DNA of 64,000 nt. It comes from Desulfocapsa sp. (GTDB lineage: Bacteria; Desulfobacterota; Desulfobulbia; Desulfobulbales; Desulfocapsaceae). Both the position numbers and the translations under genes were made by a program. The DNA lies in the NCBI GenBank assembly GCA_029935315.1, contig JAOZKN010000002.1:18284-82283 (forward strand). The letters are read 5' to 3'. Of the stretch, positions 29,603 through 39,217 are shown in pieces; the first letter of the stretch is position 1; each line of letters opens with the position of its first letter. The notes under the pieces are model-generated. The model searched no databases and had not been told where the DNA came from. It saw only the letters and a list, made by a program, of their open reading frames with translations.

Positions 29603-29971
29603 TTACGCTGCCATGATTTCCTTTTTGCTGATTGCCTCTGCTTTTACACGGTCAAGGAGTTCTGCCAGTACCGGTTTGATATTCTCACGAATGTCTCCTG
29701 CAACGATGAGAAAGAGGAGATCTTCACCCGGTTGAAAGGTGCCTGTTTTTGCTTCGGCAACAATGTCGTAAATCCCATCACGTTTTAAAAAATCCTGACG
29801 GATGGCTTCAATTTTTTGAAGATCCGGTGTCACTTCAAGTGCCACAACCTGTTTTTTATTATCCATCCGAGACCAGCTGCGGACGGTACCATTGTGGATG
29901 AGAATCATCCCGACATTATCATTAAATCCTGGCTGTTGTTTCATTTCAGCAATACGTTTTGAAATATCCAT
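29603..29971 (-). CDS. moaE: Molybdopterin synthase catalytic subunit family (MoaE)
   Basis: A 122-residue protein matching the short MoaE proteins of delta-proteobacterial type: NVGMILIHNGTVRSWSR, EVTPDLQKIEAIR and PGEDLLFLIVAGDIRENI. MoaE, with thiocarboxylated MoaD, inserts sulfur into precursor Z to form molybdopterin. No moaD, moaA or moaC is adjacent, so a role outside classical molybdopterin synthase is possible. It lies between a lytic transglycosylase and a kinase, all on the minus strand. Confidence 0.82.
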   Translation of the reverse strand: MDISKRIAEMKQQPGFNDNVGMILIHNGTVRSWSRMDNKKQVVALEVTPDLQKIEAIRQDFLKRDGIYDIVAEAKTGTFQPGEDLLFLIVAGDIRENIKPVLAELLDRVKAEAISKKEIMAA

Positions 29972-30021
29972 TCAATACACTCCATGGGTTGTTTTTGGGT
30001 GACAAGTGAAGCTTCAATATC

Positions 30022-32007
30022 TCAGATGGTTTTGACGATGGGAATAGTGAGTTGCTGAGAAGAACGAAGTCCACTGAAATTAAGGTTTGTGTTATATTTT
30101 TTTAAGAGCCACAGGGGCAGATCAAATTTTCTCCGGCAAATTTCCCAGACAGTATCCCCTTTTTCTACTGTATAGGAAGTGACGCCAACAATTTTATAGA
30201 CGTTGAAGAAGTCTTCCTCAGTTTCGAGGTGAAAGTCAAATCGTTTTTCTTCAAACTTTTTACCAGAAATCTTGTTCAGTGGAATCTGGATGGATTCGTC
30301 GGGTTGTAGTAAGCGTTTTATCTGGAAAGAATTGAGTCGGCGAATTGCATCGGGCTTGACGTTCAGCCAATCTGCAAGGAGTTCCACCGATTCTTCCGGC
30401 TGGATTGTGATAGTGCCACTGCGTGAATTTTCTTTTTGTTGAATTTCTCTGACGCTGAGTTCGCCAAGCACCACACTTCTAGCCGTTTGAATTTTTTTCC
30501 AGTTGGGTTTGCTCTTCTTGCCGTCGGCCAGAACAGGAATTCCAGCAGCACTTGATTGCCTGCTTGTCTTTTTCTGCGTCTGACTGATATTTTTCCGGGA
30601 GCGGCCAGAGGATACAGAATTACCAGGAATGCGCAGGTTTTGACCGACAAAGATCGTCGCGTGTTTATTCAGGTTGTTGGTTTTTCTGAGCGAACGCAGG
30701 CTGACACCGAATTTTTCGGCAATTTTCCCTGCAGTATCCCCACTGCGAACACGGTAAAACCGGGTGGGTTTTTGTTTACTGTGATAGAGCCGGGAAGGAA
30801 TTGATGTTAGCAGGTGTTGCTGCTGCCCGTTCTTGGGCAGATGGAGGATGTATCCTTTTGGGATATATTTTTTTCCCTGGAATACTGCTTTCCTGAGGGC
30901 AGGGTTAAGCTTTTTTAAAGTGCCCATTGAGATTCTGAAGTGCGTACTGACATCACTTGCAGCCATAAATGCTGGTAACTGAAGGCGTAATGTTTTGAGT
31001 GGTTTTTTTATTTTGAGCGTGGCCGATTGCTCAAGTTTCCTGGCGACCCTGAGCGCAGCCAGAAATTCGGAATAAAAGTTACGGGAAGCAAATTTGAAAT
31101 GACCTTGTCTGTAATGGCGGAAGATCTGTTCATAACCTCCGTGCGCTTTTTGAGCACGGCGCATACCGGCGGGGCCGTAGTTGTACGCGGTGACGGCAAG
31201 GGGCCAGTTCTTCAGGGATTTGTAATTGTTCTGCAGGAAGCTGGCTGCCGCATAGCTTGCAAGAATGGGATCTTGTCGCTCGTCCACCGCGTAGTTGATG
31301 CTTAGAAATTGTTTTCCAGTGGAGCGGGTGAATTGCCAGATGCCGGAAGCACCAAATTTTGAATAGGCCCGGTGATTAAAAGATGATTCAACATGGGGCA
31401 GGTAGGCAAGATCTTCTGGGAGCCCCTTTTGTTTGAATATCTTTTTGATTTGGTCAATATAAGCACCGGAGCGAATAACACCTTCCTCAAAACGATCTTT
31501 TTGGCCAATCTGGATGCGGATTGAATTTGCAGCTGTCTGCAGACGGGTACGATTTGTTTTGCCAAAGAGCGCTAAAACCCTTTTTTCTTCGGACCCACGG
31601 GGAGTAGTATTTTTTGCCAGGCGTCTGAGGATAGTTACATATTTATTTTTGATGCCCCTGAAGATTGGCTTGTTGATTTTTGCAGATCCGGGCAGGCGAT
31701 GGTTGACTATGGGGATTACGTCATAGATAATTGCAAGGTTTTCTGAATCATGTACCACTGCCTGACTGGTGGAGTATCTGGAGTAGATTTTTTCCCAGAA
31801 ACGAACGTTGTTTTCTATTACCGGATATCGTGGAAAGTGGGTGGCAGCAGATACGGGAGCTGCATGCAAAAAAGGAAGAATCAGCAAGCAGAGCAGGGTG
31901 AAGGTGTGTAGGGTAGCAGCAGCACTTCCTGAAAAGGCGGTCTTTTCTGGGGCAGATGCTGAAAAAAAACAAGAAAATATGCTTTGGCAGAAAAATATTA
32001 GCAACAT
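30022..32007 (-). CDS. mltD: MltD-like membrane-bound lytic transglycosylase with LysM domains
   Basis: A 661-residue envelope enzyme cleaving peptidoglycan glycan strands. The signal segment is at about residues 33-54 (LLCLLILPFLHAAPVSA). The SLT domain (about 180-330) has catalytic Glu in LPHVESSFNHRAYSKFGA and GIWQFTRSTGK. A first LysM is at about 420-465 (YRVRSGDTAGKIAEKFGV) and a second at the C-terminus (SYTVEKGDTVWEIC). The region between is Lys/Arg/Ser rich. No lipobox is visible. The start may lie slightly downstream. Confidence 0.92.
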   Translation of the reverse strand: MLLIFFCQSIFSCFFSASAPEKTAFSGSAAATLHTFTLLCLLILPFLHAAPVSAATHFPRYPVIENNVRFWEKIYSRYSTSQAVVHDSENLAIIYDVIPIVNHRLPGSAKINKPIFRGIKNKYVTILRRLAKNTTPRGSEEKRVLALFGKTNRTRLQTAANSIRIQIGQKDRFEEGVIRSGAYIDQIKKIFKQKGLPEDLAYLPHVESSFNHRAYSKFGASGIWQFTRSTGKQFLSINYAVDERQDPILASYAAASFLQNNYKSLKNWPLAVTAYNYGPAGMRRAQKAHGGYEQIFRHYRQGHFKFASRNFYSEFLAALRVARKLEQSATLKIKKPLKTLRLQLPAFMAASDVSTHFRISMGTLKKLNPALRKAVFQGKKYIPKGYILHLPKNGQQQHLLTSIPSRLYHSKQKPTRFYRVRSGDTAGKIAEKFGVSLRSLRKTNNLNKHATIFVGQNLRIPGNSVSSGRSRKNISQTQKKTSRQSSAAGIPVLADGKKSKPNWKKIQTARSVVLGELSVREIQQKENSRSGTITIQPEESVELLADWLNVKPDAIRRLNSFQIKRLLQPDESIQIPLNKISGKKFEEKRFDFHLETEEDFFNVYKIVGVTSYTVEKGDTVWEICRRKFDLPLWLLKKYNTNLNFSGLRSSQQLTIPIVKTI

Positions 32008-32074
32008 AGTGAGAAAGAAGAAGATGATCAGTTCGTTTCAGGTATTATTCCCATTTAAACACAAGGAGTAGTTG

Positions 32075-32560
32075 ATGTATAGACCAATTTTGGCAAGTCT
32101 TGCTTTTATTCTTTCTGAGGATAAGAAAAGCGTTCTCCTGGTGCATCGTAATAAGCGGGATGATGATCAGCATCTTGGGAAGTATAATGGGCTCGGCGGC
32201 AAGATGAAGGCGGGGGAAGATATTCTTGCCTGTATAACTAGAGAAGTACGGGAAGAAGCTGGTATTATCTGTGATAATGTGGAGCTGCGCGGAACTGTTA
32301 GCTGGCCAGGATTTGGCAAAAATGGCGAAGACTGGTTTGGCTTTATTTTTCTGGTACACAAATACAAGGGAATTCCGGTGCTTCACAATGAGGAAGGGGA
32401 TCTGCACTGGAAAGCAATTGCAGAGCTTGAAACACTTCCCATGTGGGAAGGGGATAAATATTTTCTTCCTCTTGTTTTTGATAAGAACCCCAGTCCTTTC
32501 CACGGCTCCATGCCGTATAAAAATGGTTGTCCCTGTGGCTGGACTTGTTCTCGTGGCTGA
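32075..32560 (+). CDS. Nudix hydrolase (MutT / 8-oxo-dGTP diphosphatase-like)
   Basis: A 161-residue pyrophosphohydrolase with a complete Nudix box: GGKMKAGEDILACITREVRE followed by EAGI. The overall pattern (8-oxo-GTP/MTH1-like GKYNGLGGK start and EGDLHWKAIAELETLPMWEGD) suggests oxidised nucleotide clean-up, but substrate cannot be fixed from sequence. The ATG at 32075 with AAGGAG at 32063-32068 is preferred over the TTG one codon earlier. The Cys-containing C-terminus (CPCGWTC) is unusual for the family. Confidence 0.9.
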   Translation: MYRPILASLAFILSEDKKSVLLVHRNKRDDDQHLGKYNGLGGKMKAGEDILACITREVREEAGIICDNVELRGTVSWPGFGKNGEDWFGFIFLVHKYKGIPVLHNEEGDLHWKAIAELETLPMWEGDKYFLPLVFDKNPSPFHGSMPYKNGCPCGWTCSRG

Positions 32561-32657
32561 GCTCTTGCATTAATAAAAATGACGGGTATAATTATGCGAA
32601 CTTGAATCAATACATTTAGTATCTATTTTAACTTCTTTTATTTGTGGAGTGTCTGAT

Positions 32658-32993
32658 ATGGCTGAGGAAAAAGAATTAGCACGACTGGAAGGATTTGTTT
32701 CAACTCTTCTTGATAAATTTAACGCATTGCGGGCAGATCATAAAGCACTGACCGAACGTCTGCAGCGACGTGATATAAGTATCGAAGATTTGCGGGATGA
32801 GCTTGCATCTCTGAAAGGTGACCGCAGTGAGGTCTCCAGTCGGGTGAGCAGTCTGATTAGCCAGATCGAAGACTGGGAGACTGACAATGGTTCTGAAGGT
32901 GAGATGGGCGAGGCTGACGCCGATACCGAAGATGAGAAAAAGGATTCTGCTGTTCAGGGAAATCTTTTTAGTGCAGAAAATGCGGATGAGTAA
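32658..32993 (+). CDS. zapB: ZapB-like coiled-coil cell-division protein
   Basis: About 111 residues: an almost continuous heptad coiled coil (5-75) followed by an acidic tail. Its position directly upstream of zapA supports ZapB or a functional equivalent that links the Z-ring to ZapA. The sequence is too low in complexity to prove it. ATG 32658 is chosen with TGGAG upstream; a GTG three codons earlier is possible. Confidence 0.68.
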   Translation: MAEEKELARLEGFVSTLLDKFNALRADHKALTERLQRRDISIEDLRDELASLKGDRSEVSSRVSSLISQIEDWETDNGSEGEMGEADADTEDEKKDSAVQGNLFSAENADE

Positions 32994-33022
32994 AGAACAT
33001 ATGAGTACAGAAGGAGGCTCTC

Positions 33023-33319
33023 TTGGAACGACTTGTCCGTTTTGAGCTCCTGGGGCAGGAATTTGCTTTTTATACCGCTGCTCCAGAGGAAGAGGTGGCT
33101 GAAATAATCTCTTTGGTGACAGATCTTGTCCTTGAGAACAGTTCGCCCGGTGCTTCCGGGAGTATCGCTGTGGGGAAAGTCGCGGTACTTGCCAGTTTGA
33201 ATATTGCCTCACGTTACGTCGAATTGAAAGGAGAGTTTTCCCGGTATAAGAAAGAGACTGAAGAGCGGCTCCTGAAACTTGGTGAACAGATTGGCAGGCA
33301 ATTGACAACTGATGAATAA
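33023..33319 (+). CDS. zapA: Cell division protein ZapA
   Basis: A 98-residue protein that bundles FtsZ protofilaments at the division site. The beta-strand start (RFELLGQEFAFYTAAPEEEV), KVAVLASLNIASRYVELK helix and C-terminal coiled coil fit the family. It starts at TTG 33023 behind a strong AAGGAGG site (33011-33017). The gene for 6S RNA follows about 100 bases downstream, the same order as zapA-ssrS in enterobacteria. Confidence 0.88.
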   Translation: MERLVRFELLGQEFAFYTAAPEEEVAEIISLVTDLVLENSSPGASGSIAVGKVAVLASLNIASRYVELKGEFSRYKKETEERLLKLGEQIGRQLTTDE

Positions 33320-33388
33320 GTAAGGACGGTCACTGGATTTTGCTAAAAGATGAGATTTCAGGATAATTGTTTTCGTTTATCATGAAAT

Positions 33389-33417
33389 TTGCTATATTGG
33401 GTACTAGTTAATAATAA
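33389..33417 (+). promoter_or_regulatory. Putative sigma-70 promoter of 6S RNA
   Basis: TTGCTA (33389-33394) and TAATAA (33412-33417) are separated by 17 bases, and the predicted 6S RNA 5' end is about 7 bases after the -10 box. The match is by eye only. Confidence 0.5.
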
Positions 33418-33423
33418 ACAATT

Positions 33424-33595
33424 TTCCCTGGCCTGTTGGTGATTCTCAGTGTTGTTGAGCCAACTCTCAAGAAAAGGGTAACCTCTCTGGATCTTTAAGG
33501 AAGATCGCTTTGCGAATTTCCTGACGGATTTATGGGTCTGCCCACCTATATTAATAGGTTCTACTTTCCTGAGGACACGGCAGGTTGGGGGATTT
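33424..33595 (+). ncRNA. ssrS: 6S RNA
   Basis: A roughly 170-base noncoding RNA that binds sigma-70 RNA polymerase by mimicking an open promoter. The closing stem CCCTGGCCTG (from 33426) pairs in full, using G-U pairs, with CAGGTTGGGG (33581-33590). Inside, GTTGGTGATTCTCAG and GTTGAGCC lie at the expected position of the 5' stem and a large internal region separates the two halves. It follows zapA directly, as in many proteobacteria, and is followed by a T-rich stretch. Confidence 0.83.
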
Positions 33596-33972
33596 ATTTT
33601 TTTCTCAGAATTGTATATTGGGCGAAGGGCAGGTTATTTGCTGATGATTCCTCACTATTCGATTCTGTTTTTATATTCCGGGTAGTTGTTGTAGTTCAGG
33701 CTTTGTTTTGAACGGGGTAAGTGCACGGAAATAGCCTGCAGGGTTAATTGCAGTGGAATTTTGGTTCCTGGAAGAAGGCGTGAAAAGGAAGATAACGATG
33801 CATCTTTGTTAAAGGTGGGTCGATTTTATATATAGGTTATGTAAACAGGTATGTGTTTGTTTTAAAAATCATTTCTCTTGTGTAACATAAGTCCCTCCTT
33901 GTTCGTTTTGCCTTTTTCCCATACTTCTGTTCTTCTGTAGTATCCTATCCTGCTGTAGTGGGGGGAGTACGT
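33596..33972. other. Noncoding spacer between 6S RNA and rny
   Basis: There is no convincing reading frame in this 377-base stretch. It is AT rich with T runs, and I recognise no riboswitch or repeat. A GGGGGGAG site just before 33973 serves rny. The long leader could contain an rny regulatory region, but nothing specific is visible. Confidence 0.5.
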
Positions 33973-35532
33973 ATGGATTTTCAAATAGTTGCGTTTGTCG
34001 TTGGAGGGCTGGTTGCCGGTATTGTCGCGGGTGTGATTTTACGTCAACGTTTTGTTGAAGGTCATAAGGCTAATATAGCGTCTCAGGGGAAAAAAATCAT
34101 TGAGACGGCCATTGCCCAGGCTGGACAGATAAAAAAAGAGAGTGTCTTAAAAACCAAGGAAGATGCCCATAAACTGAAGCTGACTGCCCAGGAAGAAATA
34201 CAAAAAGAAAGACAGGATCTTAAAGAAGACATTAATCGTCTCGGACAAAAGAAGGGAGCACTGAAAAAAGAGTGGCTTGCCTGTGATAAACGCCGGGATG
34301 AGCAGGAGATACATGCTGGCGCTTTGGAGCAGCAGGAAAAAGTGATCAGTGAAAAAAATAAGGAAGTTGAGTTACTCATAGGCAAACAGCGTTACGAACT
34401 GGAAAAAATTGCAGGCATCAGCCAGGATGATGCTAAAAAGATGCTGATGGATTCCCTGGAGAGTGAAGCTCGAATGGATGCTGCTAAACGTCTTGCACGC
34501 ATCGAGAATGAGATGAAGTCGCAGGCTGATCGCAAGGGAAAGAACATTCTGGCCCTGGCCATTTCCCGATATGCCGGTGATTATGTAGCTGACAAGACAG
34601 TTTCCATGGTGCCCTTGCCAAATGATGAGATGAAGGGAAGAATCATTGGCCGTGAAGGTCGGAATATCCGAGCCATTGAGGCTGCAACCGGTATTGATAT
34701 CATCATCGACGATACTCCGGAAGCGGTTATCCTTTCAGGCTTTAATCCTGTCCGTCGCGAGATTGCCCGTCGGGCACTTTTGCAGCTCATCACTGATGGG
34801 CGTATCCATCCCGCTCGTATCGAAGAAGTTGTTGAAAAAGTAACCAAAGAACTCGACACTGTAATGAATGAGGCTGGTGAACAGGCGACTTTTGATGTGG
34901 GAGCCCATGGTGTCCATGTGGATCTTATCAGTATTCTGGGGCGTTTAAAATACCGCACAAGTTATGGCCAGAATGTATTGCAGCATTCCCTTGAAGTGGC
35001 TTTTCTTTGCGGCATTATGGCTGCAGAGCTTGGTATCGACGTGAAAGTGGCCAAGCGTGCCGGATTGCTCCATGATATCGGAAAGGCAGTGGATCATGAA
35101 GTTGAAGGCTCCCATGCTGTTATTGGTCGGGATCTTGCACGAAAATATGGTGAAAGCGAAGAAGTTGCCTATGCCATCGGGGCACATCATGAAGATGAGC
35201 CGCCACAGTCTGTTCTCGATGTCCTTGTCCAGGCTGCAGATGCCCTTTCCGGGGCACGGCCTGGGGCACGTAAAGAGATGCTGCAGTCTTATGTTAAACG
35301 TCTTGAAGATCTGGAGGCCATTGCCACAGATTTTGACGGTGTAGAGAAATCATACGCTATCCAGGCAGGACGAGACCTGCGGATTATTGTTGATTCTCAG
35401 AAAGTGAAAGATGGTGAAGCAACCCTGTTAAGTCAGGATATCGCTAAAGCCATTGAAGAGAAACTGACTTACCCAGGACAGATTCGAGTGACTGTTATTC
35501 GCGAGACCCGTGCCGTACAGTACGCTAAATAA
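33973..35532 (+). CDS. rny: Ribonuclease Y
   Basis: Membrane-anchored endoribonuclease initiating mRNA decay. The 519-residue protein has an N-terminal membrane helix ([16 protein letters not shown]), a long charged coiled coil (25-185), a KH domain ([20 protein letters not shown]) and an HD domain ([33 protein letters not shown]). RNase Y is typical of Firmicutes and some Desulfobacterota. The start is ATG 33973; four codons upstream in the same frame overlap the ribosome-binding site. tyrS follows 18 bases later. Confidence 0.96.
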   Translation: MDFQIVAFVVGGLVAGIVAGVILRQRFVEGHKANIASQGKKIIETAIAQAGQIKKESVLKTKEDAHKLKLTAQEEIQKERQDLKEDINRLGQKKGALKKEWLACDKRRDEQEIHAGALEQQEKVISEKNKEVELLIGKQRYELEKIAGISQDDAKKMLMDSLESEARMDAAKRLARIENEMKSQADRKGKNILALAISRYAGDYVADKTVSMVPLPNDEMKGRIIGREGRNIRAIEAATGIDIIIDDTPEAVILSGFNPVRREIARRALLQLITDGRIHPARIEEVVEKVTKELDTVMNEAGEQATFDVGAHGVHVDLISILGRLKYRTSYGQNVLQHSLEVAFLCGIMAAELGIDVKVAKRAGLLHDIGKAVDHEVEGSHAVIGRDLARKYGESEEVAYAIGAHHEDEPPQSVLDVLVQAADALSGARPGARKEMLQSYVKRLEDLEAIATDFDGVEKSYAIQAGRDLRIIVDSQKVKDGEATLLSQDIAKAIEEKLTYPGQIRVTVIRETRAVQYAK

Positions 35533-35550
35533 ACTCTTTTTCTTATTTGA

Positions 35551-36768
35551 ATGAAAATGGCTACAATTGAAGAACAGATAGCACTCCTGGAAAGGGGTAT
35601 AGTTGACTGCATTGCGCATGACGAGCTTGTTAAAAAGCTTAAAAAATCTGAGGAAAGCGGAGTACCGCTCAGGGTAAAGGCGGGCTTTGATCCAACGGCT
35701 CCCGACCTTCATTTGGGACACACGGTTTTGTTGCAGAAGTTAAAGCATTTTCAGGATCTCGGGCATCAGGTTCTCTTTCTGATTGGAGATTTTACCGGGA
35801 TGATTGGAGATCCCACCGGGAAATCAGAAACCCGAAAGGCTCTGACCCGTGAAGATGTTGCCAGAAATGCAGAAAGTTATAAAGAGCAGGTTTTTAAAAT
35901 CCTTGATCCTGAAAAAACAAAAGTTGTTTTCAATTCAGAATGGCTCTCCAAACTTGATTCTTTTGATATGATTCGTCTGGCTTCGGAGCTGACTGTGGCC
36001 AGGATGCTGGAACGGGAAGACTTTAAGGTTCGTTTTCGTGAAGGATCTCCCATCTCCATCCATGAGTTTATGTATCCTCTTATTCAGGGTTATGATTCCG
36101 TGGCACTGAAGGCCGATGTAGAGCTTGGTGGCACCGATCAGTTGTTTAATTTACTGATGGGACGTGATTTGCAGAGATCTCATGGGCAGGAGCCACAGGT
36201 TGTTTTGACCTTACCGCTCCTTGAAGGACTTGATGGCGTAAATAAGATGAGCAAGTCCCTTGGCAACTATATTGGGGTTGCTGAATCGGCCAATGATATT
36301 TATGGCAAGGTTCTCTCTGCATCCGATGACCTTATGTTCCGTTATTTCGACCTGCTCAGTGATCTTAGTCGTGATGAAATTGCAGCACTCAAAACAGATA
36401 TGGAATCAGGGAAATTACACCCTAAAGAGGTGAAGCAGAAACTTGCCAGGGAACTCACATCCCGCTTCCATTCCGATGAAGCAGCAATACGAGCCGAAGA
36501 AAATTTCGCTAAAGTCTTTCAGAAAGGCGGGGTGCCTGATGATATCCCGGAGAAAACGATACAGTCTGATGAGGATATCTGGTTGCCCCAGTTTCTTGTT
36601 GATCTTGAAATGGTGAAATCAACATCGGATGGACGTCGCATGATTAAGCAGAATGCTGTATCTCTGGATGGGAAGAAAATTACTGATATGAAAGCAACGG
36701 TTTCACCCCATGGGGAAATACTGGTGAAGGTGGGGAAACGTCGTTTTTGTAAGGTTGTCTTTGAATAG
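35551..36768 (+). CDS. tyrS: Tyrosyl-tRNA synthetase
   Basis: Class I synthetase of 405 residues. The HIGH-like motif reads HLGH ([17 protein letters not shown]), the KMSKS motif is intact ([12 protein letters not shown]) and an S4 RNA-binding domain forms the C-terminus ([18 protein letters not shown]). This is the TyrRS subtype with the [13 protein letters not shown] pattern. The start could be ATG 35551 or 35557. It ends before a strong bidirectional terminator. Confidence 0.96.
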   Translation: MKMATIEEQIALLERGIVDCIAHDELVKKLKKSEESGVPLRVKAGFDPTAPDLHLGHTVLLQKLKHFQDLGHQVLFLIGDFTGMIGDPTGKSETRKALTREDVARNAESYKEQVFKILDPEKTKVVFNSEWLSKLDSFDMIRLASELTVARMLEREDFKVRFREGSPISIHEFMYPLIQGYDSVALKADVELGGTDQLFNLLMGRDLQRSHGQEPQVVLTLPLLEGLDGVNKMSKSLGNYIGVAESANDIYGKVLSASDDLMFRYFDLLSDLSRDEIAALKTDMESGKLHPKEVKQKLARELTSRFHSDEAAIRAEENFAKVFQKGGVPDDIPEKTIQSDEDIWLPQFLVDLEMVKSTSDGRRMIKQNAVSLDGKKITDMKATVSPHGEILVKVGKRRFCKVVFE

Positions 36769-36787
36769 TAAGGTAGAATAATTAAAT

Positions 36788-36830
36788 AAAAAAAAGGCCT
36801 GTCGGAGAAAAATCCGGCAGGCCTTTTTTT
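36788..36830. terminator. Bidirectional rho-independent terminator (tyrS / fur)
   Basis: AAAAAAAGGCCTGTCGGA pairs with TCCGGCAGGCCTTTTTTT around a GAAAAA loop. Poly-A on the left and poly-T on the right allow it to stop both tyrS and the convergent Fur-family gene. Confidence 0.93.
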
Positions 36831-36852
36831 ATTGGGTTGAACAGGGGGAAGT

Positions 36853-37263
36853 TTAGTTCACAGCCTGTGCATTATCATTACATTCACTGCAGATACCGGA
36901 GAACTCAATGTGATGCCCAAGTACTTGATATTTGCTGATATCAGCAGCAGTTTTGTTGATATCCTCCATAACCGGAATTTCGATATCATCAACTTTACCA
37001 CAGCTCAGGCAGCGGATATGATAGTGAGGATCGATGGTGGCATCAAAACGTTTCTGGGTTCCACCCACTTCAAGCTTAAGAATAATGCCGGTTTCTGACA
37101 TCAGTTCAAGGTTTCTGTATACGGTACCCAGACCAATACGTGGAAGACGTTTACGTACCATGTCGTAAACTTCATTGGCTGTTGGGTGGGAAGTTACTTT
37201 TCCAAGCTCTTCTAAGATAATTTGACGTTGTGTAGTTAAACGCATTTCTGGAGTAAGTTGCAT
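36853..37263 (-). CDS. Fur-family transcriptional regulator (PerR-like)
   Basis: A 136-residue metal-dependent repressor. Winged helix at residues 5-85 (RLTTQRQIILEEL, VYRNLELMSETGI), metal-binding FDATIDPHYHIRCLSCGKVDDIE and a C-terminal CSEC pair giving the structural zinc site (CxxC, CxxC). PerR versus Fur cannot be decided by eye; the DATIDPHYHIRC pattern and short length lean to PerR. AAGAGG precedes the ATG, and the upstream AT-rich TAATAATTA region (37298-37325) could be an autoregulatory site. Confidence 0.9.
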   Translation of the reverse strand: MQLTPEMRLTTQRQIILEELGKVTSHPTANEVYDMVRKRLPRIGLGTVYRNLELMSETGIILKLEVGGTQKRFDATIDPHYHIRCLSCGKVDDIEIPVMEDINKTAADISKYQVLGHHIEFSGICSECNDNAQAVN

Positions 37264-37425
37264 TGTGTCCTCTTGCTAACAATTTAAAGATGAGTGGTAA
37301 TTATTACTGATACACTGATAATAGATCAAAAAAATGAGAAATCAAGGAAAAACATAATAAAATTGAAGGACGCAGACGATTGTGGAACTTTCTGAGCAGA
37401 AGAATTCCGTGAAATCCGTTCTTCT

Positions 37426-38709
37426 CTAACGAATTGAAGGGTTGTAGTAACCGAGTTGTAATTGAGGAAACTCAGTTTTTATTTGATCGAGCCAGCTTCT
37501 CATTCCTGTTGTTTCAACGTTTATATCAAAATCTATGCAGCGCAGATACCATTCAGGATCCATGTTCAGGTTACGCAACTGAATCCTGTCGGGTTCGAAC
37601 TCTTTCAGAATCGAGCGGAGAGCGTTTGTTTCATCTACGGAGTCAGTAACTCCTGGCAGAATAAAATAGTTTAAAGAGACAAACCCGCCTGCCTCCTTCA
37701 TGACCTGAATTGACTGACACACATCCTTCAAATTAAATCCCCGGGGACGGTAGTAGCGGTTGTGGTAAATTTCCTGAGCAGAATTTAAACTTACCCGCAG
37801 GCTATTGAGTCCGGCTCCGGCAAGTCGTTTTACCGCTTCGGGTATGCTTGCGTTTGAATTTAAATTGATGGTTCCCCTGTCTGTGTTTTTGCGGATTTCG
37901 CGGATTGCCCTTTCAATGGTATCTGTCTGGAGAAGGGGTTCTCCTTCGCAACCCTGACCAAAACTTACAATGGCCTGGTCGGCATTCTGCAGGTGAGGAA
38001 TGGCTACTTCGCATAATTCTGCAGCTGTGGGGACAAATTGAATCCTGTCCTGAGTTGCAGAACATTTTCCCGAAGCCTGAAGAGAAATACAACCAACACA
38101 CCTTGCGTTACAGGTTGGCGATGTTGGAAGGGGAGCTTCCCAGCGCCCTAAAAAGAAGTTTCTGGCGGCCGGGCATGCATAGGTAAGACAGCATTTCCCA
38201 AGATGTTGTATCAGGCGGTTGTTTTTATGTCGCTCGAGTTTTTTTGCTGTTTTTGTATTTATTTTTTTCTGATCAAATTGCTTGCTGTCCTGGCGGATAT
38301 CCTTATCACTTCGAAATGCGGTGGTCCAGAACTGACCGTCATACCAGCCAACAGCCGTATAGGCAAAGAGTGGAAGACGCGGTGCATTGTCATTGGTTTG
38401 ATAGGCAGCATTGAGCACAGTAGTGTGCGCTGGCGACATAAAGGCAGCTACAGCCTGAATTGGATTTCCGGGACTGAAAGGGTCTTCTTCAAGGAGAACA
38501 GCTTCGTCAGTTTCCCGGTCCCAGCCTATGGGGATACGGCCAGGTAGTACAAACATTTCGCTCCCTTCAGGCAGGGGGATAAAATCCTCTTGTGCGGGGA
38601 GTGAAAAATTGCCACCACTCATGCCAGCAGCATGGAGATCGGGAAAGTCTGTAATATTTCCATCTTCGTCAGCAAAAACGAGAGAGGGTTGTCCCGCAGG
38701 ATGGATCAT
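37426..38709 (-). CDS. Radical SAM protein
   Basis: A 427-residue protein. The N-terminal about 180 residues contain no recognised domain; the radical SAM core follows with the cluster motif CNARCVGC (Cx3Cx2C) and glycine-rich IVSFGQGCEGEPLL, then a TIM-barrel half (SLRVSLNSAQEIYHNRYYRP). Further cysteines (KCCLTYAC) precede the core. Substrate unknown. Its ATG overlaps the stop of the upstream 142-residue gene (ATGA), so the two form an operon. Confidence 0.88.
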   Translation of the reverse strand: MIHPAGQPSLVFADEDGNITDFPDLHAAGMSGGNFSLPAQEDFIPLPEGSEMFVLPGRIPIGWDRETDEAVLLEEDPFSPGNPIQAVAAFMSPAHTTVLNAAYQTNDNAPRLPLFAYTAVGWYDGQFWTTAFRSDKDIRQDSKQFDQKKINTKTAKKLERHKNNRLIQHLGKCCLTYACPAARNFFLGRWEAPLPTSPTCNARCVGCISLQASGKCSATQDRIQFVPTAAELCEVAIPHLQNADQAIVSFGQGCEGEPLLQTDTIERAIREIRKNTDRGTINLNSNASIPEAVKRLAGAGLNSLRVSLNSAQEIYHNRYYRPRGFNLKDVCQSIQVMKEAGGFVSLNYFILPGVTDSVDETNALRSILKEFEPDRIQLRNLNMDPEWYLRCIDFDINVETTGMRSWLDQIKTEFPQLQLGYYNPSIR

Positions 38710-39134
38710 TGTGGAGGTCTGAGAACTTTAAAAATAGAATCAATAGCACGATATACATCAATATCTTCACCAAAGATATCCTCAATGGCAGGATTGTTGA
38801 TGAGATCTTCAATGATATATTGGGTCAGGTAGAGACTGATGATATTCGGGTCAGGAATCAGGGTGCGGTTAGGGGCGATTTTCAGCTGAATGTCAAAGTC
38901 ATCCATTCCGGGAAGTTCCTGCAGCTGCCTGGTGAATGCTTCACGCACTGTTGAAACAGAGGAAATCTCGAGAATCTCCCGGTCGATCAGTCTCTGGGTG
39001 AGGCGTGTTGCAAATTCTTCGGCATTTTCTTTGGCTTTGTTGAGGATGAAACGACGTTCTCTTTCCCGTTTTCTGTCAATGGTACGGATTGTTTTGTCTG
39101 TTGTGTTGGTCGCGCTTATATGAGCTTTGGCCAT
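38706..39134 (-). CDS. Hypothetical protein coupled to radical SAM gene
   Basis: A 142-residue protein that I do not recognise. It has a basic, helical N-terminal half (RKRERERRFILNKAKENAEE) and a C-terminal half rich in Ile/Leu/Asp (NIISLYLTQYIIEDLINN). There is no signal peptide, Cys or membrane segment. It is translationally coupled to the radical SAM protein, so it may be its substrate carrier, chaperone or an unrelated co-transcribed factor. Confidence 0.72.
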   Translation of the reverse strand: MAKAHISATNTTDKTIRTIDRKRERERRFILNKAKENAEEFATRLTQRLIDREILEISSVSTVREAFTRQLQELPGMDDFDIQLKIAPNRTLIPDPNIISLYLTQYIIEDLINNPAIEDIFGEDIDVYRAIDSIFKVLRPPQ

Positions 39135-39217
39135 TTCGTTCTCCAGTGGAATCGTAATACTATTGTCAATTGTATAAGTAAAATTTACTGCATAAAAGAA
39201 AATCTTCCAATCAAAAT

